Shown: positions 11,713 to 24,989 of the stretch, piece after piece | Position numbering within the stretch: position 1 is the first letter of the stretch | Layout of the letters: each line of letters opens with the position of its first letter | Assembly: GCA_040954595.2 (NCBI GenBank) | Contig: CM082585.2 | Span: forward strand, 10,664,001 to 10,728,000 | Length of the DNA: 64,000 bases | Direction: 5' to 3' | Source of the DNA: Balanoglossus misakiensis | Lineage: Eukaryota; Hemichordata | Translations under genes and position numbers: made by a program | Notes under the pieces: generated by a model | Database searches by the model: none | What the model saw: the letters and a program-made list of their open reading frames with translations, nothing else | What the model was told of the DNA's origin: nothing

Positions 11713-14700
11713 ATGTCAAAAATTCATCGGAAAGTTACTGTGGATAACTCCAAGACAGTGCAAGAAACTTCTTCTAGCTCAAGACGAAGACCAAGTGTAT
11801 TTGAGAGACTTGGACCTGGTGGTGGTGGTGGTGGAGGTGGCAGTGGCAGTGGAAGAGAGGTATACTTAGTAAAACATGCCAATACATTGTGACATGGAAA
11901 TCGTTGGAAACTTACTTGTGACTTGAAATATAACACAGACCAGATTTTACACAGGTTCAAGGTCTGGTAAGCGAGACAGTCTCAGCATACCATTAACTCA
12001 CCAAACAAAACCAAATATTTCTGTTTCACACGTTTTCTTGCATTTCTCGAAAGCAGCGAGCCAGTGTTGACAGCAACAGGCAAGAAACATGCCGTAACTG
12101 GTTACACGAGGGTCACTGTCCCTATGGCAGCAAATGCCGATTTCAGCATAATCTACCATCCAGGAAGAGGGCAAGGAGTACCAGGTAATTTTATATAATT
12201 TAGCTTTAAATAAACAGAATAGAAGTTATACAAAGGTGATTATTAACAGGCATAGCAACAGTGTAAAGTCTGCTATGGGAGTACTGAATGTATTTTTGTT
12301 CAGGTCACCCGAGAGGAGAGATGTTCTAGATGTTGCTACCATGGTAGTGATGATTTTATTTTTGTTCAGGTCGCCTGAGAGAAGAAGAGATGTTCTAGAT
12401 TTTGAAGATTTAAGACACAAAGTTGGCTACCGAAGAAGTGAAGGTTCAAGTGAACGTAGAAGTAGAGATGGATCTCGTTCACCAAAGGTACAATGTCAAT
12501 TCTCTAATTGCTGTCAGTTTTGTATTGTTAGAAAAGTCTCTTGTTACTGCCAAAAAAAGCCTATGTCTGTCTTAGTATATATTGTTACTGATATGACATC
12601 TTTATTCTTTCTTAGAGGGAGAAATCCCGGCATAGAAGGGATAATGATAATGATGAACCAGTGAAGGGCAAGAGACGGGAAATCAGCCCGATGGTGCTAA
12701 CCCGGGAGAGGTCACCTGGAAGTTATCGCGAAGAGCCACCAGCTGACTGGGATCAGCCTGTGGAATTGCCAGAAGCAGGTCAGTGGCATTTACAGAGACC
12801 ATGGTCATAAACGTTGAAGTTGCCGTGACCACGGACCCACCCTTAAGAAACTTTCAATTCATGTGAAAGATGGAATGACATATTTTATTTCTACAGAAGA
12901 GTGGGAGAGCGGAAACGAAAACCTGCTTGACTTTGAACGAGAGCTGACTCTTGAGATGAGAAGACAACAACTACAGAGGGAACTGGAATTGGAAATTGAA
13001 AAGGAGAAGAGAGAAAAGGAGAATGTCATCGTTGAAAAACAGGTTGGTTTCTCCAGAGAAGAATGAACCATTCAACGATCACACATGCAAATAACCCTGT
13101 AAAATTTAAATGACTGATTAGTGTATTTATTTTTACCACTGAAGGTTTCTTCTGAAGAATCTCCATCTCCAACCAAAGGACGCAAAGAAATCCGCTCACC
13201 AAGCCCCCCTCTCGGCAAAAACAAAAAACGAAAATCACGAGAGAAACGTAAAGGACCATGGACGCCGCCTGGATCTCCCAGGTAACTTTAAACAGTGTTG
13301 ATAGCGTGGTTACATGTGGTTTGGGCAATTAGTGAAACAGACAGTATCAAAGCTGAATAATACCCTAAGGGACCAGATTCTACAGTGCTCCATCAGTCAT
13401 GGTTATTAAAGGTCTACTAAATTTCAGCAGTGTTCATTTCATAGTCAAATTAGTGATTTCCCAGCAAAAATGGTGCTGTTAAATTCCCAGTAAAATTATA
13501 CACACCATGCTAACTTAACTCCAACATGTTCTGCTCAGGGACAAACGAGGCCCACAAACACCGTCATCTGAACCACCGCCACCACCCCTGCCACTGCCAC
13601 CACCGCCAAGAAAGGGGCCACGAACACCAAGCCCTCCACTGGAATCCCCACCATTCAAGACATCATCCAAAAAATCCCACAAGTCACCACACCGTAAAGG
13701 ACCCCATACTCCAAGCCCACCACCTCCAGAAGAATTCGAAGTTGTGTCTCCAGTCAAAATGAAAAAGAAGAAGAAAATTCACCTGGAAGAAAAGGCAGAT
13801 AAGAAAACCAAGCGCAAGTAAGGAGATGATAGCATGCAACTGACTGATTTCACCATTGATGTTATATAACGTATTCAAGGGGTAGAAAATAACCAACATG
13901 TGCAAAAAATAATCAGCTGTGAGCAGTGTGTGTGAAGCAATTCTAACTTTTGTTGTTAACTTTTGTTTCTCGTCAGAGACCAACCTGCCCCTGTTGTCGT
14001 CGATGCCAATCCACCACGCAAAAAAGCCCGGTCACCAAGCCCACCACCGAAAAAACGTAAAGTGCACTCTCTAACCCCAAACACTCCTCCTCCACGTCAA
14101 AGATCATATTCACCAAAGAGGAGGACCCCTTCGCCAAAAAGAAGGTTGTCACCTTTGAGGAAACGCTCACCTTCACCCAAGAGGCATTCCCTAGAAAGAC
14201 GACCCCAGCCACAAATGGAGAAACGTAGGTCTCCGTATCCTTCTGGTATGTGTGATTTTTTTTATTTTCAATTTTCAGTTTCAACATGTTATGTGTAGAT
14301 GTGTGTCTCATTACTTCACATACAATTTTATTTTTATTTTCTCAATATATGTTCATATTATGAATGATTGATTTGATAGTGAATTGTTTTAATGAGCTCA
14401 GCACAGAATATCTGCATGTTATGATGGGTAATTTTGATGAGCAGTGGAACAAAAGTGAGAGAGTGATACCAGTGCTGTATCTGCAGAGCAATCTCATTCA
14501 TTATTCAAAACTTGAATGTTACAGAAAAAGGCAAAAAGAAGAAAGGGAACCGCCTTGCATCTAAGGAGTCCAGATCTGGCGATACCAGCAGAGAACGTGG
14601 CAAACAGCACATGGAGAGCAAGGAAAGCGAACGGCTTGAGAAGAGAGAGATGAGCAGGGAGGATGTAGAGGTCTCCCGGAAAGAGAGAGAATCCAGGCGC

Positions 14701-17700
14701 GATGAGTGGGAAAGGAAGCAGGAAGAGAAGAGGGACACAAAGCATGAAAAACAGTTGGATCGGGGAACAGAGCATGTCAGGTATTGTCAGTTCAGTTGTT
14801 GGGTTAAACTGAATTTTCATGGGTTAGTTACTGCAGTAGCAAATTTGATGGCACTCTTGTATATTTAATGGTAATACAGTATCTGGCATTTGGTGAGCAA
14901 GTTAAAGTTGTATCAGTCCTCTGTGTGACTCAATATTAAATCTTCTGTGAAATCTGATCAATACTTGTTGCAGACGTAAATTCCGAGATGAGAGGACTCC
15001 CCCATCCGGCAGCCATAGAGGTCAGCACGATTCCCCTGCCAGTCACAGTACAAGCAGTCATGAAGGAGATCGCAGGGAACCCAAGCTTGCAAGTAAAGTT
15101 ATTCCAACACGGACTGAAAGACGAAGTGTGACACCACCCAGCAAGTCAAAGAGATCTGAGCCATCTCGCGAAGGGAGGTATCCGTCAGAACGTGTGCGCA
15201 GCCGAGATGAACCCTCTGATTATAGGTATTCAGGAAGGCACGGGAAGTTTGCTGAACAACATGACCGTGGTGTTAGGAGTAAGGTTGAAAGATCATCTGC
15301 TTACAGAGATTATGATGACAGAAGTCGAGCCCGAGAACCTACCAGCAAGTATGAAACCGAAAGAGAGGCCCGCAGCAGAGAGGGGCATTTTCGAGACAGA
15401 TCAGGACAAAATCGCAAGCGTGCCCACTCAGACATCGAAGATCAATCAGGGAGTGATTCACCCTACCGGAAAAGACGACGCGCGACAGAGAGACGCGACA
15501 GTCCTCAAATCAGAGGAGAGGCGTACCGAATATCAAGACTGGAAAGAGCAAGAGAAAGGACATCTCCGCAGCCCTCTAGGAGGGAACAGGAGAAGGAAGA
15601 AAGAGACAGACCAAGAAAACCGAAAGAAGTTATGCCAGAGCCTGTGCAGGCGACAGAAGAGGTTTTCAGTGACTGGTCGGACGCCAGCGTCGGGTCGTTC
15701 AGCGAAACCCAGGTCAAGAGCAGAAGCAGCAGTCACAGTGCTGACCAGGATGCTGGGCTTGAATCTAGGGGCAGTGCTTCCGAGTACAGACAGCGTGAGA
15801 AACTGGGTGGCAGAGACTCTCCTGTGGCTGAAATCAGAGACAGGTACAGAAGAGAGGAGGAGAGGGAAATTGATAGAGACAGAGACACTACCAGAGAGAG
15901 AAGCAGGACCAGAGAGACAAATATGGAGAGGGATAGGGAGAGAAATATGGACAGGGATAAGGAGAGAAACGTTGAGCGAGATTGGGAGAGGAACATCGAC
16001 AGAGATCGAGATAGGAATGCTGACAGAGAGAGGAATACAGACAGAGATAGAGAGAGAAATGTGGACCGTGATAGAGAGAGAATGATCGACAGAGATAGAG
16101 AGAGAAACGTTGAACGAGATTTTGATAGAAATATGGACAGAGAGAGGGACAGAGATAGGGAGAGAAATACTGACAGGGATAGGGACAGAAATGTGGACAG
16201 GGATAGGGAAAGAAACGTTGAAAGAGACTTAGAAAGAAGTGTTGATCGAGACCGGGAGAAAATGACAGACAGAGACAGAATCACTGACAGAGACAGGGAC
16301 AGAAATATGGACAGGGATAGGGAGAGAAACCTGGACCGAGACCGAGAGAGAAACCTGGACCGAGACCGAGAGAGGAACCTGGACCGAGACCGAGAGAGGA
16401 ACTTGGACAGAGACAGGGAAAGGAACCTAGACAAAGACAGGGAGCGAAATGTGGAGAGAGAAAGGGATAGAAATATGGAGAGAGATAGGGAGAGGATTGC
16501 CGACAGAGATAGAGAGAGAAGTAAAGAGAGGTTAAGAGAGAAAGAGAGACTTAGTGAAAGTGACAAGGATGTAAAGAGAGTTTCTGAACTCATGGAGGAA
16601 GAGCGATTGCAGAGGAGACGGAGTCCAAGCATTGGTAGCTCTTCAAGTATGCATAGCTCGATTGGTTCAGACAGAAGACGTGAGGGGCGCGTTTCAAAAG
16701 AGAGTACCAGTGATCGAGATTCCATCAGACGAGACGAGGAGTTTGGAGTGGACAGGGAGAGTGAGAAACTCTCAGACAGGGAGAAGACGGGCGGTCCTGG
16801 CAGAGAGCGGGCGAGGACCCGGAGTCGATCTGAAGAAGAACCGGTGTCGTCTGAATCGGAAGTTCACAGGGATAAGGTTTCCGTTGAGGAACAAGAGAAA
16901 GATGACCGGAGAACCGTAGATGAGAGTGGCTCTTCAGTGCCTGCAGAGGGTGAAGATGATTTCTCATCTGGCGTTGCTGCTCCCTATGGTGACACTTATG
17001 AACCTATCAGTGACGATGAGCTTGAAGCCATGATTGGGGAAGATTCCCAGAGGGAGGATGAAGAAAAAGTAGAACAGACTGGGGAAACCCCAGTAGGTAT
17101 GTAATTCATTCGTTATGTTATGGCCAACTATCGTTTGCTCTTTATTCTGAAAAATCAATAAACAGAAGAATCACTCATTGTCTCATATTCAGACAAAATA
17201 CACTTTGTTTTAAAATTAATTTCCCTGAAATTTCAGAGCATGTAGACGTACTTGATGTTGACTTTGCAAGTCTGATGAAGGACACACAAGTTCAGGAAAA
17301 GGACACTCAGCCTGTGACGGTCCTGAAGAGGTTCTCTCCGGGTAGCGTTCTGGCAAAGATTGGAGTTTCCAAGACCTTGGCTGGACCGAAACTGATGGCA
17401 GAGATTACTGAGGTCTGTGAGAAGGCACTTGCTGAAGGTAAGATTATTGCAAGAACTTTCTCATTATACACCTTACGCTATCATGCAGTTAGCTCCCTTT
17501 TGTAGGTATCATTATAATAATTCAGTCAGTTTATATTGTTTTTATGATATAACGGTTATTTCCTTTGACTTTATCAGAGTGGCATGGTCCCAAGCTGAAG
17601 TTGTTCCAGAGTGATCTTGGAATCTTCAATGCAGCATCTCTGAAGAGACAGAAGCAGCGTGCAAAACTCTTCACTGATATCGGTCCATGTAGGCGTGCTC

Positions 17701-18182
17701 TGTGTGCTCGCAGGGACATGGCTATCCGAAAACAGCTCCGAAAACCTGACAAGGTGAGAGATGTGGCTTTTGCAACAGAATCAGACGGTATTTCACAAGT
17801 TTCCATGCTTAACTCTGATACCTTACAGGTCAGGGGTGCGTTCTTGAATAAAGCGTTCAAATTGAACACTGGATTAACCCCTCCATTCTGCAGTTGAATT
17901 TCAATACACTGCAAGCTTATTAAAGCTCTGTAAAACTCGATTTAGATCTAACCGTAAGGACTGAATCAAAATTCACCATTTTGATTGCAGGATGTTGACC
18001 AAAGTGCCTACACAGCGCTGGACATTGACCCTGAACTGTATCGTATGAGCATCCAGCTGTTCCGTTCTCAGAAACCGTCACCCAGGGACACTACAGCAGC
18101 TGCTGGTGATGACACAAAACAAGTTCCACATTCCACTGTCGTGACACCAGTGTCAACCCCAACTGAGGTCACTGTGACTTAA
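11713..18182 (+). CDS. ZC3H13: ZC3H13 / Flacc-type CCCH zinc-finger protein of the m6A writer complex
   Basis: ZC3H13 (Drosophila Flacc/Xio) links WTAP-containing regulatory proteins to the METTL3/14 methyltransferase in the nucleus. Coding exons: 11713-11859, 12057-12184, 12370-12487, 12616-12778, 12897-13042, 13145-13281, 13539-13817, 13977-14245, 14525-14780, 14974-17096, 17237-17437, 17578-17753, 17991-18182, giving 1444 aa (human about 1670). The N-terminus (MSKIHRKVTVDNSKT, RRPSVFERLGP) matches the family. A CCCH finger of spacing C-X8-C-X5-C-X3-H uses Cys61, Cys70, Cys76 and His80. Next come a conserved helix (LTLEMRRQQLQRELELE), Ser/Pro/Lys-rich stretches, a large RD/RE repeat exon (about residues 850-1070), YEPISDDELEAMIGED, and a conserved C-terminal domain from about residue 1256 (VLDVDFASLM, LGIFNAASLKRQKQRAKLF, ARRDMAIRKQL). 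The start is the first family-matching ATG after an acceptor at 11698. Confidence 0.95.
12304..12369 (+). other. Duplicated acceptor and exon start in ZC3H13 (possible 22-aa extension)
   Basis: The sequence TTTTTGTTCAGGTC followed by an SPERR(R)DVLD coding stretch occurs twice in tandem, with acceptors ending at 12303 and 12369. The two sites are 66 nt apart. Using the first keeps the frame open and adds 22 residues, including the hydrophobic run VVMILFLF. The second copy continues into the family-like exon, so it is taken as the main site. Confidence 0.7.
15880..16540 (+). repeat. 24-nt tandem coding repeats (RNxDRDRE) in ZC3H13
   Basis: The large exon carries about 25 copies of an eight-residue unit, consensus RN(M/V/L/T)(D/E)RDRE, with some shortened units. 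Four to five adjacent copies near 16325-16440 are nearly identical at DNA level (RNLDRDRE). Vertebrate ZC3H13 also has an RE/RD-rich region, but this ordered array looks locally amplified. The complementary strand reads as a long Ser/Leu/Arg frame, which is an artefact of the repeat. Confidence 0.9.
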
Positions 18183-18643
18183 TTGCAATGGACAGGTCTC
18201 CAGAAATCTTTAGTTATGCATGGTAGTCGCTAGTGAGGTGGTAGTCATGTGACATTGGCAAGCTTGACCATAAATGCACACACACAGACAAGCCAAGCCC
18301 TTTAGTGTTATGTTACAAATCTGATGCCTTGGAGACGAATGTAGCTGGTTTTGGCACCAAGTAAAAAAAAAGTTCAGTTCTGCTTTTCAGAAAAAAAACT
18401 TATCCCAGTGGATTGAATACGAAGAGCTGAGGTTGACATTATTTGATTTATGGCAAGATGCTGAAGACTTCAGAATATTGAAAAGATATAAAGATAAGAA
18501 TTATTTTTTTTTGAAAGACTTGTTTGTATGTCTAGTCATAAAATCAATAACATTTGTGGCTGAGAATGTGACAAGGAATAAAATCACAAAAGAAGCCATG
18601 ATCACACTGCCACTGGCTACAAATATTTTTTTTTATTTCAGAA

Positions 18644-18649
18644 AATAAA
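18644..18649 (+). terminator. Candidate poly(A) signal of ZC3H13
   Basis: AATAAA lies about 460 nt after the stop codon and is followed within 30 nt by a T/G-richer stretch. A second AATAAA at 18577-18582 is an alternative. Confidence 0.5.
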
Positions 18650-19596
18650 TGTTATCAAAAGCTATCTCGCCTGGTGTATTATGTCTTTCATAAAACCTGT
18701 CTATGATCTAACAAAGGTATAGCAATGTGGGTATTACACAGATATCCCAAGTTTATCACAAACTGCTTAATATATTCTACAAGGCTGTGCAAAATAAGGT
18801 GACTTACCCTGGTTTCCAATTCTACCAAACAACAGAAATATCCAGAGACATCTGCAGCAACAGTGGATGGCTGTGACCTTACTCCCAGCTCAGAAATTAA
18901 CCTCAGTGAGAACTGCTTTTTAAACCAACACTTTATTCATTACCTTTAATGCTGATCCACTCAAAGCAAAACTACAAGGAGCTACTTGAGAAGTTACAAT
19001 TCTCAAATCTTATTAATCAGTACGCTCCCTGTGAGTGTACATTTCAACAAAAATACTTGGTCAAGAACTTGCCAATTGGAGTTCCTTCAATTGATGCATT
19101 GTTTCTCAATATATGACATCCTGTTTTCTTACTTTTTGAAGCTGAGTTTTATCAAGAAACTCACAATAATTTTCCAAGTGGCAAAAAACATACCAACTTT
19201 GACGAGGATAATGTTCCCAGAGCCATCATTGGTGGGTAAAGGACACAGTCCTATTACCCTTGCATTGAAATGGCATTGCGTTGAAGAGAAGTCAACTTTT
19301 AAAAAGTTTGAGGAAGTTTTATTTGAAAGAAATCCTAGCATTTAGTTTTCTATGTCTCTGGACATAGGCTGCGTTATCTGCATTTTAAAACATGTTGGTG
19401 TGTGGATGAATATCATAATATTAAGTGTTTACAACCATAGACCGTAGTCACCCATGGCTAAGTATGTGCACGGTGGTGTGCACTTTGTATATGGTGATCT
19501 TGCCCAGAGTTACAATACTCAAAGGTGTAAATTTAAGATGAAGGTGTATATGCACAAATCACAAAACCTTACAAAAAGCAATTGACTACATTGATT

Positions 19597-19602
19597 TTTA
19601 TT
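19597..19602 (-). terminator. Candidate poly(A) signal on the minus strand
   Basis: TTTATT on the plus strand reads AATAAA on the minus strand, about 30 nt beyond the stop codon of the orphan exon at 19630-19755. It could serve that transcript or a long ACADVL 3' UTR. Closer hexamers to ACADVL exist at 20511-20516 and 20535-20540. Confidence 0.35.
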
Positions 19603-19629
19603 TAAAACAAAAATAAAACCCACACAAAT

Positions 19630-19755
19630 TTATAATGGGAAGGTTGCTATAGCAGATGCATCGATGACAACTAACATGAAGATGTTGGAGATGGCCACCT
19701 TGTTGCCCGTGGTGACGCTGTGATATTTAATATACCACTGTTTATTGTTCAGTAG
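19630..19755 (-). CDS. Orphan coding-like terminal exon, family unknown
   Basis: On the minus strand a good acceptor (pyrimidine-rich, ending CTCAG) opens a 41-codon frame ending in TAA and followed by AATAAA. The peptide begins LLNNKQWYIKYHSVTTGNK and continues with a hydrophobic stretch (NIFMLVVIDASAIATFPL) that could be the end of a membrane protein. Local GC content is higher than in the flanks, as expected for coding DNA here. I do not recognise the family. No matching upstream exon is visible between here and ACADVL, and its phase-0 start does not fit the phase-2 end of the penultimate ACADVL exon. It may be a gene remnant, a terminal exon of an interleaved gene, or chance. Confidence 0.35.
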   Translation of the reverse strand, partial: LLNNKQWYIKYHSVTTGNKVAISNIFMLVVIDASAIATFPL

Positions 19756-20572
19756 CTGAGCAAAAAGGCTGATGGTGAAAAAAGAAATATTTTACAATAA
19801 TTTGCTGTAGAACTGTGATTTGAGATCTACCAATAACTGCCTGGACACTAGTACTAGTAGTGAAGTCATGAAAATATGAAAGACACACTCTAAATTTCTA
19901 CACGACCTCTGACAAGCTGCATTAAAAATATCAATCAACACATTGTTGACCAGTCCACTTCATATAAATATTTTTCATAAATAAGCTTCGTCTGACCTGA
20001 GATGCATCCTCCTTTTTTTAAATATATACATTTAAAATTTTACTTAATCATAAGGTTAATGGTCAAAGAGATGAGGGAAGATAGATCTAGCCAATGTGAG
20101 CAAGCTTAAATCACGGAAGTTCTGGTCAAAATTTAGCTAGGCATCCTATTGCATAATTAATTTTTCACTGCCAAACATCATGATTTCATCTATTTTAACA
20201 TAATGAAAAGTTTCAGCAAAATGATGCAAGTTATTTTTTGCAATGACTACAGCAAACAGATGTGGTCTTTTACTACCAAAACCAAATAACTCTCATAAAT
20301 ATTTCATAACTCCATGTCATCTGAAAACAATGTATTCTCCAATAAACTATGTATATCATTTCATATCTGATAATGTATTTGCATTGGTGTGTTGACACAT
20401 TGCGAATGAATGTAAATATGCAAAGGCAATGAATAGTCCATTTGGTACTGACAGCTGCCAATCAGAATGATTGACATGCATCATTAATATTTGTGATCAT
20501 TTTATTTCCATGCGAATTTTGTGACACGACTTATTTTATTCATTCATTTCTGTTTGACTGTCCCCTTTCTCT

Positions 20573-23500
20573 CTAAACTCTCAATGGATGTTCGTGGACA
20601 ACACCTCCATTCTTGACCACTTCTTGCGCAATCAGAGACAATTTCTTGAAGTTTCCAAGCTGCGTGTTAGACTTCACGGCTGACAAATTGTCTGCTACTC
20701 TACTGGAGGCTTCATTGCAGAACACCTGGCAGAGTTGGGATTCATGTTCGCCTGATGGATGGCCCTCTGTCAAAGATCTTGATGCTCTGTTGAAATATCA
20801 AACACAACGTTATCTCGACTCTGTGTTGAATTAAAAAGCTTGCTCAACATATGAACTTCATCAATTTCACTGACACTGACAACCTGATCATATTCATTTC
20901 GTACCAATATACTAGTAGCTCTTTTTAAATCAGTGTGTGTGGTTTTGGCTTGTACAGAATGAATACAAACCTTGAGAGTACAGCCACCATGCCATAGATA
21001 TCAATAGCTGCATCTGCCACCCTCCACAATAGAAACTGTTCATTCACAATGTTCTTCTTGTACTTGATCAGTAAATCTTCCACCGTCATGCCGAACTCAG
21101 CGATGGCTTTGGACGTTTCTTGAGCCGACTCTTTCAGATCGTCGTGGACGTACTCGGTGAGGGATGGGCCGGTGTTCAAACCCATCATGCGCTGGACTCG
21201 CTTGTTGGCGACTTCCACGATCACTCCCAAGTTAGAAGCCGGATTCTTGAATGCTTTGGCGAGTTCCTTCAAGTGTCCTCCTGCACTCTGTGGGGGAAAA
21301 AATCAGGAAATCTTATTTTCATGTTGAAAGCATGGAGCATGGATTTCTTTTCTCACCTGTCACAACCAACACAGATCCCCAAAGTTTGCAAATTCAATTT
21401 TCCAGTCTAACCTGCATTCCTGTCAGGGCTATGAAGAGACGCAAGATATCATTGGTTCCTTCAAAGATTCTGAAGATTCTGAGATCTCGCATAACTCTCT
21501 CTAACCCAGCAGACTTCATGAAACCTGTGCCACCCAGGATCTGAATAGCTTCATCAGTCACTGTCCACGCTGCTTCCTGTGTATAAAACAGACAAATATG
21601 AGACACATGAAAATTTTCAAGGCACAGACAGTCAATGTTGCATGATAGGTTTGTGGCAACACCTTTATTACTCACCGAGCCATAAATTTTGCTGATGGCT
21701 GCTTCAATTTGGAACTCCTTGGACCCTGCGTCCATATTTGCCGACAGCATATATGCCATGGATTCGCAGACATATTCCTTCATTGTCATGCGGGCAATCT
21801 TCTCCTGGATGGCTCCGTATTTGTCGATGGTGCTTCCAAACTGTTTGCGGTTGGCTGCATGGTCAACCTATGACAGGAGAGAGCAGTTACATTACTGTTT
21901 GAATTATGTGTTTTCTGACAGATTGACAAGTCTTGACCTTTGCACCCTGAACCTCCTGGTGACCTGTGATGTCATGGCATACATCTTGTGTCAGAAAGGA
22001 TTGTCAAAGAAGAGACGTAGACAACTTACTGCTTGTTGTATGACAGCTTTCATGGTTCCTGATAAAGCGGCTCCCATACCAAACCTACCATTGTTCAAAA
22101 TGTTCATAGCCACTTTGAAACCACCACCGACCCCTGAAAGTTCATAAATAGAGAATTAAACCCAGATATGAAATGTGCATAAACTTGAAAAATGATGGTT
22201 CTTAAGTACAATGATTTGAGAAAACAATCAGGATTTGTGTAGCTATGGTAACATATCTGACCTCCTAAGACATTCTCCACTGGAATCTTGACATCATCAA
22301 AGTAGACTTCAGCTGTGTTGGAGGCTTTGATTCCCATCTTGTTTTCTGGTGGACCACTGTTGACACGAGAAGACATAAACTCATGGTCAATTAATGGTAT
22401 CTGTTTTGTTACCATGTTGGCGAATTATGTGTAAACCTGCAAGTTAGATTGTCCACCTGGCACCTCACACAATACACTCGTAACTTCACTAATTGTAATT
22501 TGTGACAGTCACATGACTTACTTAGTGACGCCACCAAAGCCTCTCTCAACAATAAAGGCTGTAACTTTATCTTTGACTTCACCATCAGGTCCTTTCACGG
22601 GGGTCTGGGCAAACACTGTGAAGACTTCGGCAAGGCCACCATTACTGATCCTGTAATGGAGAAAAAAAGCCCCAGATATAAGTGTAAATGTGGTTTCCTT
22701 TCCATGAGAGTCTGATGTTGTTATAACTTCGACTCAAAATGAAAGTCACAGTGTTGTTGAAGACAGACTACTCACCAAATTTTGCTACCATTCAGAATGA
22801 AATGTTTTCCATCCTCACTGAGAACAGCTCTTGATCTGATAGACTGAGAAAATAAAACAAAGAGCACATGTTCAGTTCACAAAAATTAACCCTGACACTG
22901 TCTGTATGTGTGTTTCAAGTATCTCGCCATAGTCTGGGTTTCACCACTTGAAAGACTGACCAATAATACTTACACTGGCATCAGATCCACTGGAAGGTTC
23001 TGTCAGACAAAACGCAGCAAATTTCTCCCCCGATGCGACAGACGGCAGGTATTTCTCCTTCTGTTCGTCCGTTCCAAACAGCAGAATTCCTTTGAATCCG
23101 ATGGACTGATGGGCACCAAGCATGATACCGACGCCCAAATCATGGGCTCCTACTATCTCCACTAACCGTGCATACTGGAAAAGTAAACAGAAAGACTTGG
23201 AACGTCAGCCTTTATATCCCTTTGAAAACATCTAAACCTGGAAGCTATAAACACTGATTAAATTTATTGTTAGAGTAATTAAAATTCGGCTAATAATATA
23301 ATGTGAAGGTTGGTTCAATGCCATTCACTCTCTTCTATATTTGTACTGGTACCATCAAACTTTCAAATGACCAAAATTAGTATCAGCTGCTATTATCAAG
23401 CCCCAGTAACTCTAACCATATTTTTCAACCTCTTGTTCTACTGTGGCTCATGAAAGCTTTGTGGGCCAAAGGACAAGTCATTGCTCAGGGAATTGATTAG

Positions 23501-24945
23501 TTGCAATATATCGTTAATTGTGACAATACTGGTAAAGTGTGGACTTTGGACGATAGTTTTGTGTCACTATGGTGATACATATTTCTCTGATGATCACTCG
23601 AACCTAAGTCATCAGTTGTGGACTTAGGACTCTGGTTTGGATGCAAAGTTCCCAATAAAGTCAGATGACAATTAAGATAAGCTGCACAGTCTCATGGTTT
23701 GTGCATTTCATTACAGGTGTTCTGTATAATTATTTGTGTGCCACAGTACAGGTGACCTCATGCCAAATTTTGGAACGAAACCAGTCCTGACATGATCAGT
23801 ACTTGCCCTAGACATATGTTACCATGCGGCCATAGTGTTGTATAATGGACTGAAGTAAATGTGTATGCAAACATACATAACCATTTTAGCATTTTCATTG
23901 GGCTGACAACCCATTGTGCACATCAGTTCAAAGTCAGTCACCACAGGATTCCATAACAGGCTGCCACCAAACTGTTTATGGAGAAGAGACTTACCTGTGT
24001 ATTGGTAAGACCCAGACCACCAAGTTCGACAGGAACTTGAAGACCAAAGGCGCCCATTTCTCTCAGCCCTTGTAGAGTGTTCTCGTCAACTGTTGCCGTA
24101 TCATCATTCCTGACTGCATCATTTACTTCCTGAAAATAGTTACATATATCCACCATTGTTAGCATTTTTTAACATTTCCAAACGCATACAATTTGTCAAA
24201 ACACTTACAAGTACATGTATTGTCAACATAGCATATTCACAAAACTTTTAAAACGAGAAACACTGACTTACAGCAAAGAATCTAGCACAAGGGTCTACCA
24301 ACATCTGCAGCATTTCTCTCTGTTCTTCAGTCAAAACTGTCAACAAAATAGTCATATTTTTATAAGTAAGGTAGTACACACATTTCAGAAAAACAACAGC
24401 TATCCAAATTTTCCACTCTTTGTTATATTGTGAAGTACATGTATGTGAGGAATTACACAGAAGAAAAAAGAAAATAGCGTGTTCACCATCTTGTTTTCAT
24501 ATAAACCACTGGACACTATAGTTCATATAACCTTCAATATAAAAGGGACAGACGTCACTGGAAGATTTGCATAGAAATGAAAACTTACCATCAGGATACG
24601 GGAACACCTGCTGAGCATTGACTTCTCCTTTAAATAAACCCATGGCAAATGATTTTGATTCCTGACAAAGAAAGTAAACATCTGGTTAACTCAGAACTCC
24701 AACCATGTAAGCCTCCCTACATTGAAATGTTGATGTCATACTGTTACATACCCCTTTGTTGCTTTGAGACACAGCTGTTGTTTCTTCTGTGTGTTGCTGT
24801 TGTGGTTGGCTTGCGGCTGCTGCAGATTTAAAACGTTGATTTTGATACAAGACTGCTGCAGTTGGTCTGAAGAGTGAAAGGAGAAAAAAGTTAATCTTAA
24901 TATAAACCTCAAGAACCTGAAAGTCACCAACATCCACACCCACTT

Positions 24946-24989
<44 letters not shown>

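Larger units (their letters stand above)
18183..20572. other. Tail-to-tail interval between ZC3H13 and ACADVL
   Basis: The left part is ZC3H13 3' UTR, up to about 18.67 kb. Between about 18.67 and 19.59 kb I see only AT-rich sequence without coding signal. At 19.63-19.76 kb lies an isolated coding-like exon on the minus strand, listed separately. From there to the ACADVL stop codon the sequence is AT-rich and looks non-coding; part of it must be ACADVL 3' UTR. Confidence 0.5.

Noticed and set aside
15192-16085. 297-codon second plus-strand frame inside the large ZC3H13 exon
   Set aside because: It overlaps the true frame, begins mid-exon and matches nothing; the ZC3H13 frame has clear orthology.
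15733-16725. 330-codon open frame on the minus strand, rich in Ser, Leu and Arg
   Set aside because: It is the complement of the RD/RE repeat array of ZC3H13; the simple repeat keeps several frames open. There are no splice or family signals.
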